Positions 7,436 to 14,499 of a stretch of 23,628 nt of DNA are shown piece by piece. The DNA lies in contig JAPXLT010000039.1 in the NCBI GenBank assembly GCA_033809415.1, positions 1 to 23,628 of the forward strand. Reading direction: 5' to 3'. Under the pieces are notes generated by a model. It ran no database searches. It was not told the origin of the DNA and saw only the letters and a program-made list of their open reading frames with translations. The number at the start of each line of letters is the position of its first letter. Position 1 is the first letter of the stretch. The translations under genes were made by a program, and so were the position numbers. This stretch comes from JAQVUB01 sp033809415 (GTDB lineage: Bacteria > Verrucomicrobiota > Lentisphaeria > Oligosphaerales > Oligosphaeraceae).

Positions 7436-8251
7436 ATGCAAGCAAGTGATGTAAAAGCTGCTGCCAAGCGGGCTGGGGCTGATCTGTGCGGGATCGTATC
7501 TTATGACCGCTTTGCCGATTTGCCACCGGAACGTAATCCACTTAGCATTTCTCCACGAACGCGTTCAGTCATCGTCATTGCGCATCGGATTCTTCGCGGG
7601 GCTTTGCGTGGCGTGGAGGAATCTACCAATTTTGTCTCCGTCTACGATCATTTTGGCATTGCAGCACCCGGCTGGAAATACCTGACTATGAGCCTGGCGG
7701 AACTGGGAGCTTTTGTTGAGGACGCAGGTTTCGAGGCGGTTCCGCTGAGAGCCGGACATCGGGAGGCGGACAAAGTCTGGGTGGATTACCAGGAAATGGC
7801 ACATCTGGCTGGACTGGGCGAAACCGGACTCGGAGGATTTTTCCTGACGCCAGAGTATGGACAGCGCCAGCGTTTCGCCATGCTCTTGACGGATGCGGAG
7901 CTGGAGGGCGATCCGATCATCAATCCCGGTTTCTGCAAGGGATGCGACGCCTGCCTTCAGGTTTGCCCTAATCAGGCCATTTCCGCAGACGGGAAAGTGG
8001 ATCTGGAAATTTGCAAAACGTGTCAAAACGGGGTGTATCCATCGCAAGGCGCTATCAAGGAGATCGCAGGCGTTCAGGGTAGCGACAACACACCTGACGA
8101 TCCCCTGGACCGCCATGCGGCAGTTTGTGGACGTACCTGTGTCGTCGCCTTCGAAAAACGAATCCGCAACCCTTTCGGCACTCCATTTCGCAAACGCAAA
8201 GTCTGGCGTCTCGACCGCGATGGGGAATATATTTCAGAGGAGAAGAAATAA
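7436..8251 (+). CDS. QueG/reductive-dehalogenase-like iron-sulfur protein 1
   Basis: A 271-residue cytoplasmic protein of the superfamily that includes epoxyqueuosine reductase (QueG) and the catalytic subunit of reductive dehalogenases. The core GLGETGLGGFFLTPEYG followed by RFAMLLTDAEL matches the corrinoid-binding nitroreductase-like fold. One complete [4Fe-4S] motif is C-KG-C-DA-C-LQV-CP (7933-7969). A CxxC (CKTC) and a CxxxC (CGRTC) about 35 residues further on could hold a second cluster. The W and K that follow GLG in QueG are missing, so tRNA modification is unlikely. There is no Tat signal, so it is not a classical respiratory dehalogenase. The start was placed at 7436 because AAGGAG lies 6 bases before it; an in-frame ATG at 7415 is upstream of that site. 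Its TAA overlaps the next ATG by one base. Confidence 0.85.
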   Translation: MQASDVKAAAKRAGADLCGIVSYDRFADLPPERNPLSISPRTRSVIVIAHRILRGALRGVEESTNFVSVYDHFGIAAPGWKYLTMSLAELGAFVEDAGFEAVPLRAGHREADKVWVDYQEMAHLAGLGETGLGGFFLTPEYGQRQRFAMLLTDAELEGDPIINPGFCKGCDACLQVCPNQAISADGKVDLEICKTCQNGVYPSQGAIKEIAGVQGSDNTPDDPLDRHAAVCGRTCVVAFEKRIRNPFGTPFRKRKVWRLDRDGEYISEEKK

Positions 8252-9009
8252 TGGACAGTTCAGTAATTCGTGCTGCTGCATACCGTTTTGGAGCCGATTT
8301 ATGCGGCTTTGCTCCCATCGAGCGCTTCGAGGGGATTGCTCCTGAACACAATCCCAAATCTATCTTTCCACAAGCGAAGACGGTAATCGTCCTGGGACGT
8401 CGGATTCTTCGTGGCGCAGTCCGGGTTACGGAGGAGCAATCGGCTGTTTCCCCGTATATCGATTTTGGTCTTTCCATGTTGGAAGATCAGTTTCTTCCGA
8501 AGACCGCTTACGATGTGGTTCTCTTCATTGAAACCAACCATTTCGATGGAGTGCCCATCTTTGGATACGACGTCGAAGCGGCTTCCAAAGTTTATATGGC
8601 AGACCCGGTTGAAGCCGGAAAACCTGCTCCCAACGTTTATGTGGACATCGCTCATGCCGCCGAATTGGCAGGTCTGGGCAGGGTAGGGCGTCACGGCATG
8701 CTGATCACACCGGAATTCGGAACACTCCAGCGACTCTCCCTGGTGCTTACTGATATGCAGTTGCAGGGAGACCCCCTGTGCCAGGTCAATTTCTGTGAAG
8801 ATTGTCAAGCCTGCCTAGACGAGTGCCCTTACGCACTGGAAAGAAAGCGCTGCGCCGAATGCAAGACGGGAGCCATACCTACAAATTTCGGCCACTTCAA
8901 TGCCATTGACCGCAACGGCGCCGCTTGCTCGCGCGCCTGCTTGAACGCGTTGGAAAAACGTGGCCTGTTGACTCGAAAATTTCAGCAAGCTTTTCGCGCC
9001 GAAAAATAA
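8251..9009 (+). CDS. QueG/reductive-dehalogenase-like iron-sulfur protein 2
   Basis: A 252-residue paralog of its neighbour. It shares the N-terminal ADLCG...ERF segment, the core GLGRVGRHGMLITPEFG followed by LSLVLTDMQL, the cluster motif C-ED-C-QA-C-LDE-CP, then CAEC and a terminal CSRACLNALEKR. That last CxxxC-x4-EK pattern aligns with CGRTCVVAFEKR in protein 1. The middle region (residues about 85-130) has a different insertion, rich in aromatic residues, so the paralogs may have distinct partners or ligands. The ATG at 8251 overlaps the preceding stop (ATAATG) and is preceded by AGAGGAG. It is co-transcribed with its neighbours. An electron carrier or a corrinoid-type reductase are both possible. 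Confidence 0.85.
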   Translation: MDSSVIRAAAYRFGADLCGFAPIERFEGIAPEHNPKSIFPQAKTVIVLGRRILRGAVRVTEEQSAVSPYIDFGLSMLEDQFLPKTAYDVVLFIETNHFDGVPIFGYDVEAASKVYMADPVEAGKPAPNVYVDIAHAAELAGLGRVGRHGMLITPEFGTLQRLSLVLTDMQLQGDPLCQVNFCEDCQACLDECPYALERKRCAECKTGAIPTNFGHFNAIDRNGAACSRACLNALEKRGLLTRKFQQAFRAEK

Positions 9010-9023
9010 AGGAGAATCCGATT

Positions 9024-10157
9024 ATGCAAAAACTGACGACTCAGATGTTGAAAGACTTGGCTAAACGCATCGGTGGTGGCGGCGGCGGCGTGGAAATCCT
9101 TGGCGTCGGCAATATTGAACGTTTTGACGAAGCGCCACAACGTATGCATCCGAAGAATATCTTCCCGGAGTGCCGAAGCGTCATCACCATCGTTCAACCA
9201 ATTCCACGCGGAAGCTACCGTGGCATTACGGAAGGCACGCACTTCTCCAACTATACTTTTTACTCCTACAGCCGCCTGAATGGCTTTTTCCGTCCGCAAA
9301 TTTCCTATGAGATCGCCCGCTACATTGAAGACTGCGGATATGAAGCGGTACCGGTCTTCCCCGGGGTCCCGGAACACTGGCGTCCCGGAGCGCGACCGCT
9401 GGTCCCGGGGCGTCCCGCCCCGGAAATCAACCTGAATATCCGGGTGATGGGCGTAGGTTGCGGACTGGGTGAAATCGGCTGGAGCAAAGTATTTCTCCAT
9501 CCGGTGTACGGCCCTCGCGTCCGCCTGGGCAATATTCTGACCGATGCTGTACTGGAACCGGACCCCATGATCGAACCGGGCACCCTCTGCAAGCGCTGCA
9601 TGCGCTGCGCAAAATTGTGCCCGGGCAATGCGATTCCCGCGAAAAACGAAAAACCTCCTGTAAAAATTCGCATTGGTGGCAAGGAATTCGAATGGGGCGA
9701 TGTCCACATGGGGCGCTGTACCGCAACTCATCACGGCTTGAATTATCGCACCTCTCCTTTCCTGAAACGATATCTGCCCGGCTTCGGTTTTGATCCGGCA
9801 AGCAGCGAAATCTCCGAGGACTTGGCCTATAAAATCAGTCATGTCCTTGCTGGTGGAGAGTGGATGCGCTCCGCAGCGGAATTCCCCGGGCGCTACGCCA
9901 TCCCATACTACCGCCAGATACGGGAACATACCGGCTACTTTGCTGTCTGTGGCGCCAAGGGATGTATCCGCGGTTGCATGGAATTCCAGGAAAAAGCCCA
10001 TGTCATAGAGCAGGATCGCTTCAATACGCCGGTATTCCCAGGAAAGATGTGGGAGCTTTTGCCACCCGAAACCGATCAGACCGGCGGCATAGCCGAAGGA
10101 AAAGTCATGGTGGACGAATTCCAGAAGCCGGATACGAAAGCTGGCCAGTGGGAATAA
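9024..10157 (+). CDS. QueG/reductive-dehalogenase-like iron-sulfur protein 3, longer form
   Basis: A 377-residue third paralog and the most dehalogenase-like: GLGEIGWSKVFLHPVYG is followed by PRVRLGNILTD, as in RdhA proteins. The cluster motif is C-KR-C-MR-C-AKL-CP (residues about 190-202). About 110 extra residues follow, then VCGAKGCIRGCMEFQEK, where CxxxC-x4-EK matches the ends of proteins 1 and 2. Residues 17-22 are six glycines, encoded by GGT/GGC codons at 9072-9089, where the paralogs read AGAD. The start has AAAGGAG 9 bases upstream and follows the preceding gene by 14 bases. It is the last gene of the operon and ends convergent with the ROK gene. Presence of a corrinoid cannot be judged from sequence. 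Confidence 0.85.
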   Translation: MQKLTTQMLKDLAKRIGGGGGGVEILGVGNIERFDEAPQRMHPKNIFPECRSVITIVQPIPRGSYRGITEGTHFSNYTFYSYSRLNGFFRPQISYEIARYIEDCGYEAVPVFPGVPEHWRPGARPLVPGRPAPEINLNIRVMGVGCGLGEIGWSKVFLHPVYGPRVRLGNILTDAVLEPDPMIEPGTLCKRCMRCAKLCPGNAIPAKNEKPPVKIRIGGKEFEWGDVHMGRCTATHHGLNYRTSPFLKRYLPGFGFDPASSEISEDLAYKISHVLAGGEWMRSAAEFPGRYAIPYYRQIREHTGYFAVCGAKGCIRGCMEFQEKAHVIEQDRFNTPVFPGKMWELLPPETDQTGGIAEGKVMVDEFQKPDTKAGQWE

Positions 10158-10190
10158 GTTTGAGGATAAGTGGAGGGTGCCCAAAAGGGA

Positions 10191-10240
10191 TTTTTTAACC
10201 ACGAACCACACGAAAAGACTTGGGCGGGGCTAAGTAGCCC
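10191..10240 (-). repeat. Interspersed hairpin repeat, module A copy 2
   Basis: Read on the minus strand: a hairpin GGGCT-ACTT-AGCCC, a short linker, then TCTTTTCGTGTGGTTCGTGG followed by TTAAAAAA. The tail is nearly identical to copy 1 at 62-118. The stem has changed on both sides yet still pairs, suggesting that structure is kept. It fills most of the 90-base gap between the convergent iron-sulfur operon and ROK gene, where a bidirectional terminator would be expected, but no long U-tract is present. Confidence 0.75.
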
Positions 10241-10247
10241 TGAAATC

Positions 10248-11402
10248 TTATAGATTCAGCAACTGTTCGTAAGCCAAGCGTGCGGCACCGATAGCACCCT
10301 GATTCTCGCCTAATACACTCAGGCCGATCTTAAAATTTTGTCGTTCAGCGGGCATGCGTTTCAGGAGCTGCTGCAGAGTCTGCAAATAGAGAAATCCATT
10401 CAGTCGGCATTGGCCTCCTGAAAAAATGACAACATCAGGAGCATACATCTGAATCATGGTAGCTATGCCGATGGAATTATATTCAGCAGCCTGGGTCAAT
10501 AATTCCACGGCTCCGGGATGGCCGGCGGAAGCCATCTGATCCACCTCACGGGTGGTGAGATCGCCCTCTTGGCCAAAACGTGCTTTGGCAATCGCGCACA
10601 AGCTGTTCCCGCCGGTAAAGGCCTCCAGGCATCCGATAAAATTACAACCGGTGTTCTTGCAACGGTATGGATTCCCCGGCATCAGCATATGCCCGATATA
10701 ACCAACCTGATTGCGCGCGCCGCTGTGCAGCAATTGATGGTCGGAAACGACTCCGGAACCAATCCCCACGCCCAAACCAATATTGACAATGTTCGGAGTT
10801 TTGGCAAACTGGCCGAAATGATATTCTGCGTAAACGGACGCCACCTGCGTATTCATCGCATAGCAGGGAATCTGAAGTCGTTTTGAAATTTCATCCACTG
10901 CGATATTACTGCCGTAGTGCATCCCGAAATTCCCACCGGATACAATGATTCCTTTGGCAGAATCTACGTTCCCTGACACTGCGATGCCGATTCCTTGGAC
11001 TTTGTCGCGAATTGCTGCCGGTATCGCCCGGCGAATCAGATCAGTAAGCCAGCTGTAAAATTTACTTGGTTCTGTGTATGTAGGCGTCGGCTCGATTTGC
11101 GAAAAACGGATGCTGAAATTGAAATCGCAGATGACTAGCTTGGTACTAGTGCTGCCAATATCAACGCCCACAAAAAACACAGCATTAGGAATGATGTTCA
11201 ACAGTATGCAGGGACGCCCACGCGCAACGACCTTGGCTGGACTTTCAACAATGTACTGCTTCTCCAGGGCACGCTTCACTGCCAAACAGATGCCACCCCA
11301 AGATAGAGATACCTGAGGAAAAATATCCCGCTTGGATATCCCACACGGATTGTCGCGAATTACATCAATAATTTCTAAAGAACCTTGCTGCATTTTTCTC
11401 AC
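10248..11402 (-). CDS. ROK-family transcriptional regulator with degenerate kinase site
   Basis: A 384-residue ROK regulator (NagC/Mlc/XylR type). Residues about 5-70 form a winged helix-turn-helix ending in the typical GRP wing motif (VVARGRPCILLNI). The sugar-kinase-like part starts with VGVDIGSTSTKLVI (78-91). Active ROK kinases have an N-D catalytic pair; here the position reads AMNTQV (183-188), with threonine in place of the aspartate, so it should sense a ligand rather than phosphorylate it. The zinc motif is altered but keeps GH plus three cysteines (C248, C253, C258, then LE). The start is GTG at 11402, or ATG at 11393 with weak TGAG upstream. It lies between the iron-sulfur operon and the activase, and is the likely regulator of this locus. 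A palindrome at its own promoter suggests autoregulation. Confidence 0.88.
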   Translation of the reverse strand: MRKMQQGSLEIIDVIRDNPCGISKRDIFPQVSLSWGGICLAVKRALEKQYIVESPAKVVARGRPCILLNIIPNAVFFVGVDIGSTSTKLVICDFNFSIRFSQIEPTPTYTEPSKFYSWLTDLIRRAIPAAIRDKVQGIGIAVSGNVDSAKGIIVSGGNFGMHYGSNIAVDEISKRLQIPCYAMNTQVASVYAEYHFGQFAKTPNIVNIGLGVGIGSGVVSDHQLLHSGARNQVGYIGHMLMPGNPYRCKNTGCNFIGCLEAFTGGNSLCAIAKARFGQEGDLTTREVDQMASAGHPGAVELLTQAAEYNSIGIATMIQMYAPDVVIFSGGQCRLNGFLYLQTLQQLLKRMPAERQNFKIGLSVLGENQGAIGAARLAYEQLLNL

Positions 11403-11416
11403 ATGACGAAGGCTTT

Positions 11417-11432
11417 ACCTTAGACCTAAGGT
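11417..11432. promoter_or_regulatory. Palindrome at the ROK gene promoter, candidate operator
   Basis: ACCTTAG-AC-CTAAGGT, a perfect 7+2+7 inverted repeat, 14 bases upstream of the ROK GTG. It sits 3 bases downstream of the candidate -10, so a bound protein would cover the transcription start. Autorepression by the ROK protein is an inference. Confidence 0.45.
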
Positions 11433-11435
11433 CAG

Positions 11436-11465
11436 AATATACAAAATACTACAAATTTAAGTCTA
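11436..11465 (-). promoter_or_regulatory. Candidate ROK gene promoter
   Basis: On the minus strand, TAGACT (-35, 11465-11460), an 18-base spacer, and TATATT (-10, 11441-11436). The spacer length is acceptable and the hexamers are moderate matches. The rest of the AT-rich spacer between the ROK gene and the activase (11466-11636) shows only A-tracts and an isolated TTGACA at 11602. Confidence 0.35.
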
Positions 11466-11636
11466 TTGTGTCGGTTTTTATCAATGCCCATAAAAATTGA
11501 GGGAAAAATAGCCCAATTCTTTCCCAAAAGCTTTTTTATGACATTCAGAACAATAAAAATATAATATAACATGCCTTGCTAAAGAAAGCATACAGCAGAA
11601 TTTGACAAACATGAAAAAAAAATTACAGTAGAAATT

Positions 11637-11655
11637 AAATCATGCGTGATATAAT
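11637..11655 (+). promoter_or_regulatory. Extended -10 promoter with shared operator element, site 3
   Basis: AAATCA-N4-TGATATAAT with the -10 at 11650-11655, identical to site 2 apart from the four spacer bases, and followed by T as at site 2. Predicted start is about 11662, leaving a leader of about 65 bases before the activase ATG. TTGACA at 11602 is too far upstream to be its -35. Confidence 0.65.
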
Positions 11656-11726
11656 TTTTTTCAGGCATTGTATTTTGTTGTTATCGTTTTTGCAGTTTGG
11701 CATTTTCTATCGAGGGTTGAAGTAGT

Positions 11727-12623
11727 ATGTCTGATGCCTTAATTTTTGATATTGAAAAATTTGCGATCATGGATGGGCCTGGCATCCGGACGGTTATTTT
11801 CATGAAGGGTTGTCCTCTGCGTTGTTGTTGGTGCCATAATCCGGAATCTCAATCCTTTGAAAAAGAACTGTTTTTCCATGCCGAAAAATGTATTGCTTGC
11901 GGGGCATGTGTTGCTGCCTGTCCCCAGCATTGTCATGTTATGATCGATGGAAAACATGTCTTTGACCGGACACTCTGCGTCAGCTGCGGTAAATGCGTGT
12001 CTGCGTGCTGGGCAAATGCCCTGAAGATGGTCGGAAAATGGATGACGGTGGATGAGGTCATGGGTGAAGTGATGAAAGACAAGGATTTCTATTACAGTTC
12101 GGGGGGAGGGGTGACGCTTTCCGGAGGGGAGCCATTGGCTCATTTCGAGTTTACCCGTGAACTCCTGACTGCCGCCCGAGCCGAGGGGCTGCATACCGCA
12201 CTTGAAACCAGCGGCTTTGCTCCCTGGCGGCAGATCGAGGCACTGCTGCCTATCGTCGATCTCTGGCTGTGGGATATCAAGGCGACACCGGAAAAACATG
12301 AAGAGTTGACCGGAGTGTCAGCAGAACGAATCCTCGATAATCTGGAAAAAGTCAATCAGGCCGGCGCACGGATCATTCTTCGTTGTCCCATGATTCACGG
12401 TGTAAATGATGACGAGGAGGCGCTTGTTCATATTGCCGAGTTGGCAAACAGCCTTGAAAATGTCGAACGGATTGACCTAGTGCCGTACCATTCCCTCGGA
12501 GAAGAAAAAAATCTCCGTCTGGGGCGAAATGAGTTTTTTCGTGCCTCTTCTGCCGGAAGTGAGATCAAAAAGCATTGGTTCGAAAAGCTCCAAGCATATA
12601 CCTCGAAGAAAATTCATCTATGA
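11727..12623 (+). CDS. Glycyl-radical enzyme activating enzyme (radical SAM)
   Basis: A 298-residue radical SAM enzyme that would install the glycyl radical on its partner, most likely the GRE at 3444-5606. The start MSDALIFDIEKFAIMDGPGI and the SAM cluster motif C29-x3-C33-x2-C36 (CPLRCCWC) are diagnostic. An inserted ferredoxin domain carries two CxxCxxCxxxC sets (C55/58/61/65 and C84/87/90/94), as in activases of the dehydratase, decarboxylase and lyase GREs and unlike PflA, which lacks this insert. GGGVTLSGGEPL is the SAM-contacting motif. GAGGG lies about 10 bases before ATG. It is transcribed alone from the extended -10 at 11650, on the opposite strand from its presumed partner. This is the only activase in the window. 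Confidence 0.95.
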   Translation: MSDALIFDIEKFAIMDGPGIRTVIFMKGCPLRCCWCHNPESQSFEKELFFHAEKCIACGACVAACPQHCHVMIDGKHVFDRTLCVSCGKCVSACWANALKMVGKWMTVDEVMGEVMKDKDFYYSSGGGVTLSGGEPLAHFEFTRELLTAARAEGLHTALETSGFAPWRQIEALLPIVDLWLWDIKATPEKHEELTGVSAERILDNLEKVNQAGARIILRCPMIHGVNDDEEALVHIAELANSLENVERIDLVPYHSLGEEKNLRLGRNEFFRASSAGSEIKKHWFEKLQAYTSKKIHL

Positions 12624-12682
12624 CATGTCATCCGAATTCACCCTGGACAGCAGGTTCCAGATTGCAACGTAATGCGTGCGTG

Positions 12683-12798
12683 GTGCGGGGCAGACGTTGT
12701 GGACAGTGTGGACAAAGTGGACAGGACAAGAACATCCTCTTGCACCCCATAACAGTCAAAATAATCACAACCGGGACGGTTGCGCTACTTTTCAAACC
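12683..12798 (+). repeat. Mosaic intergenic repeat, module B copy 2
   Basis: The same ordered parts as 6937-7061: GTGCGGGGCAGACG, three 9-base units around GTGGACA (12698-12724), CAAGAACATCC, a variable stretch, then AACCGGGACGGTTGCGC and CTACTTTTCAAACC. It lies in the spacer between the activase and pntAA, in the same orientation as copy 1 and with fewer tandem units. Confidence 0.85.
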
Positions 12799-12848
12799 GC
12801 GTGCCCTCCCATCCATCAAAGCAACAACCCTATAAAAAATTCCGCGCC

Positions 12849-12916
12849 TTCCGTGCTTTCCGTGGACAAAAAATGGGTTGTGGGCGTCAGCTGCCCCAAG
12901 CATTTCGTTGTTAAAC
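12849..12916 (+). repeat. Interspersed repeats: module D followed by decayed module A
   Basis: 12849-12873 reads TTCCGTGCTTTCCGTGG then ACAAAAAA and matches 16051-16076. It is followed directly by a diverged module A copy (12874-12916) with TGGGTTGTGGGCGT and TTTCGTTGTTAAAC, whose hairpin is now GGGC-N7-GCCC. I see no clear promoter or gene in 12917-13057, only the AT-rich leader of pntAA. Confidence 0.6.
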
Positions 12917-13057
12917 AAGTGCAATATTTCAGAAATCGTAAAAAAATCACTTGCAAAAGCGTAATAAGGTAATATTGTCTTGTCAAAGTGCGAATTTTCG
13001 TAAAAATCTGTTTTTATTTTACGTGGTCATTAAAGGTTAAGAAAGGGGTTTTGCACG

Positions 13058-14224
13058 ATGATTATTGGTATTCTCAAAGAGATCATGCATGGTGAGGGTC
13101 GTGTTTCGGCGACGCCGGAGACGGTTGCCAAGTATGTCGCGGAGGGTTTTCAGGTTCTCGTCGAGAATGGCGCTGGGCAGGCTGCACATTTTTTCGATGA
13201 CGACTATGCCGCTGCGGGTGCTGAATTGGTTGCCGACTGTGCCGAGATTTATCGGCGCAGTGATCTGGTTCTGAAGGTGAAGGAACCCCTTTTCAACAAA
13301 GAGAAGAATATGCATGAGATCGATATGATGCATGCGGGGCAGTATCTGATCACCTTCCTTCATCCGGCATCACCGGTGAACCATGAAATGATCCGCAACA
13401 TGGCTTCGCAAGGTGTGATTGGCCTGACGCTTGACGGGGTGCCGCGCATTTCACGCGCTCAAAAAATGGATGCGTTGACCTCGATGAGCACCTGTGCCGG
13501 CTACAAGGGGATTTTGATTGCCGCCAGCGATCTGGCCAAATTCATGCCGCAGATTTTTACCGCAGTCGGCATGATCAAACCCTGCAATGTCCTCGTGATC
13601 GGCACCGGCGTGGCAGGACTCCAGGCATTGGCAACAGCAAAAAGGCTTGGGGCAGTGACTTATGCGGCGGACATTCGTCCGGATGCGGCGGAACAGGCCA
13701 AAAGCCTGGGCGCTAAGATTGTTGATACGACCGTGCCGGCGGAAGCGGCTGTCGGCCAAGGCGGCTATGCTAAACAACTGTCTGAGGAATGGTTGGCGCG
13801 CGAGCGCGATGCGCTGCGTGCGGTTGTGCCCGACATGGACGTGATTTTCTGCTCCGCGCTGGTACCCAGCCGCGTCGCCCCCATTCTGCTGACGGATGAC
13901 ATGGTGGCTTCCATGGCGCCAGGCTCCGTCATCATTGACATCTCCATTGACCAGGGCGGTAACTGCCAGTTGACCGAACCCGGCGAGCGTTGCGTAAAGC
14001 ACGGCGTCGTCATCGAGGGGATCAAGAATATTCCAGGGATGCTGCCGACCAGTTCCACCTGGATGTTCTCCAATAATCTTTATCATCTTGTCAGCTATCT
14101 GGTTAAAGATGGAAAGGTGGTGCTCGATCGGCAAGATGACATTGTTGCCGGCATTCTCACCACGATTGATGGTGAAGTCGTTCACCGTGGCGCACTCGAT
14201 GCAATGGAAGGAAAACGCTCATGA
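13058..14224 (+). CDS. pntAA: Proton-translocating transhydrogenase subunit alpha-1 (domain I, NAD(H)-binding)
   Basis: A 388-residue soluble domain-I subunit of nicotinamide nucleotide transhydrogenase, which passes hydride between NAD(H) and the nucleotide on PntB. It opens with MIIGILKEIMHGEGRVSATP, typical of the alanine dehydrogenase / PntA N-terminus. PRISRAQKMDALTSM (about 129-143) keeps the R, Q and D of the catalytic RQD loop. GTGVAGLQALATAKRLGA (about 181) is the dinucleotide fold, and GSVIIDISIDQGGNCQLTEPG the later conserved block. The C-terminus has about 30 residues beyond the usual end (GILTTIDGEVVHRGALDAMEG). AAAGGGG lies before the ATG. Its stop overlaps the next start (ATGA). 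Alanine dehydrogenase is excluded by the two membrane subunits that follow. Confidence 0.95.
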   Translation: MIIGILKEIMHGEGRVSATPETVAKYVAEGFQVLVENGAGQAAHFFDDDYAAAGAELVADCAEIYRRSDLVLKVKEPLFNKEKNMHEIDMMHAGQYLITFLHPASPVNHEMIRNMASQGVIGLTLDGVPRISRAQKMDALTSMSTCAGYKGILIAASDLAKFMPQIFTAVGMIKPCNVLVIGTGVAGLQALATAKRLGAVTYAADIRPDAAEQAKSLGAKIVDTTVPAEAAVGQGGYAKQLSEEWLARERDALRAVVPDMDVIFCSALVPSRVAPILLTDDMVASMAPGSVIIDISIDQGGNCQLTEPGERCVKHGVVIEGIKNIPGMLPTSSTWMFSNNLYHLVSYLVKDGKVVLDRQDDIVAGILTTIDGEVVHRGALDAMEGKRS

Positions 14225-14499
14225 ATCCCTATGCCCTGACCCTGCTTTTCATTGGAAGTGCCGTAATCGGCTATTTTCTGATCCGTAATGTTCCCTCGCT
14301 TCTTCATACCCCGCTGATGTCGGGGATGAATGCCCTGTCCGGCATTACCCTGATCGGCGGGCTGATTGCCGCCGCCAAAGGTAGTCTGACCCTTGCCGTT
14401 TTTGCAATCATCCTTGCGGCCATTAACGTGGCTGGTGGCTTTGGCGTGACCGACCGCATGCTGGCGATGTTCAAAAGCGGAAAGGAGAAGGCACAATGA
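14221..14499 (+). CDS. pntAB: Transhydrogenase subunit alpha-2 (membrane)
   Basis: A 92-residue integral membrane subunit with three transmembrane helices and the family block HTPLMSGMNALSGITLIGG, ending VAGGFGVTDRMLAMFK. The split alpha-1 / alpha-2 arrangement is the usual three-gene bacterial form. It overlaps pntAA and pntB by ATGA at both ends. The serine in NALSGI occupies the place where some bacteria (for example Thermus) carry a proton-channel histidine. Confidence 0.95.
   Translation: MNPYALTLLFIGSAVIGYFLIRNVPSLLHTPLMSGMNALSGITLIGGLIAAAKGSLTLAVFAIILAAINVAGGFGVTDRMLAMFKSGKEKAQ

Noticed and set aside
7436..8251. Annotation as epoxyqueuosine reductase (queG)
   Set aside because: The G-W-x-G-K segment of QueG is missing, there are three tandem copies, and the context is a sugar/radical-enzyme locus rather than tRNA modification.
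8982..10211. 409-codon open frame on the minus strand
   Set aside because: It lies exactly antisense to the third iron-sulfur protein, has no ribosome site, and shows no family motif, whereas the plus-strand product has clear cluster motifs.
11727..12623. Naming the activase and GRE as PflA and PflB
   Set aside because: The activase has the two-cluster ferredoxin insert absent from PflA, and the GRE lacks the adjacent cysteine pair of pyruvate formate-lyase.
12620..12631. 12-base palindrome ATGACATGTCAT over the activase stop codon
   Set aside because: Too short to form a terminator, no U-tract, and half of it is coding; probably chance.
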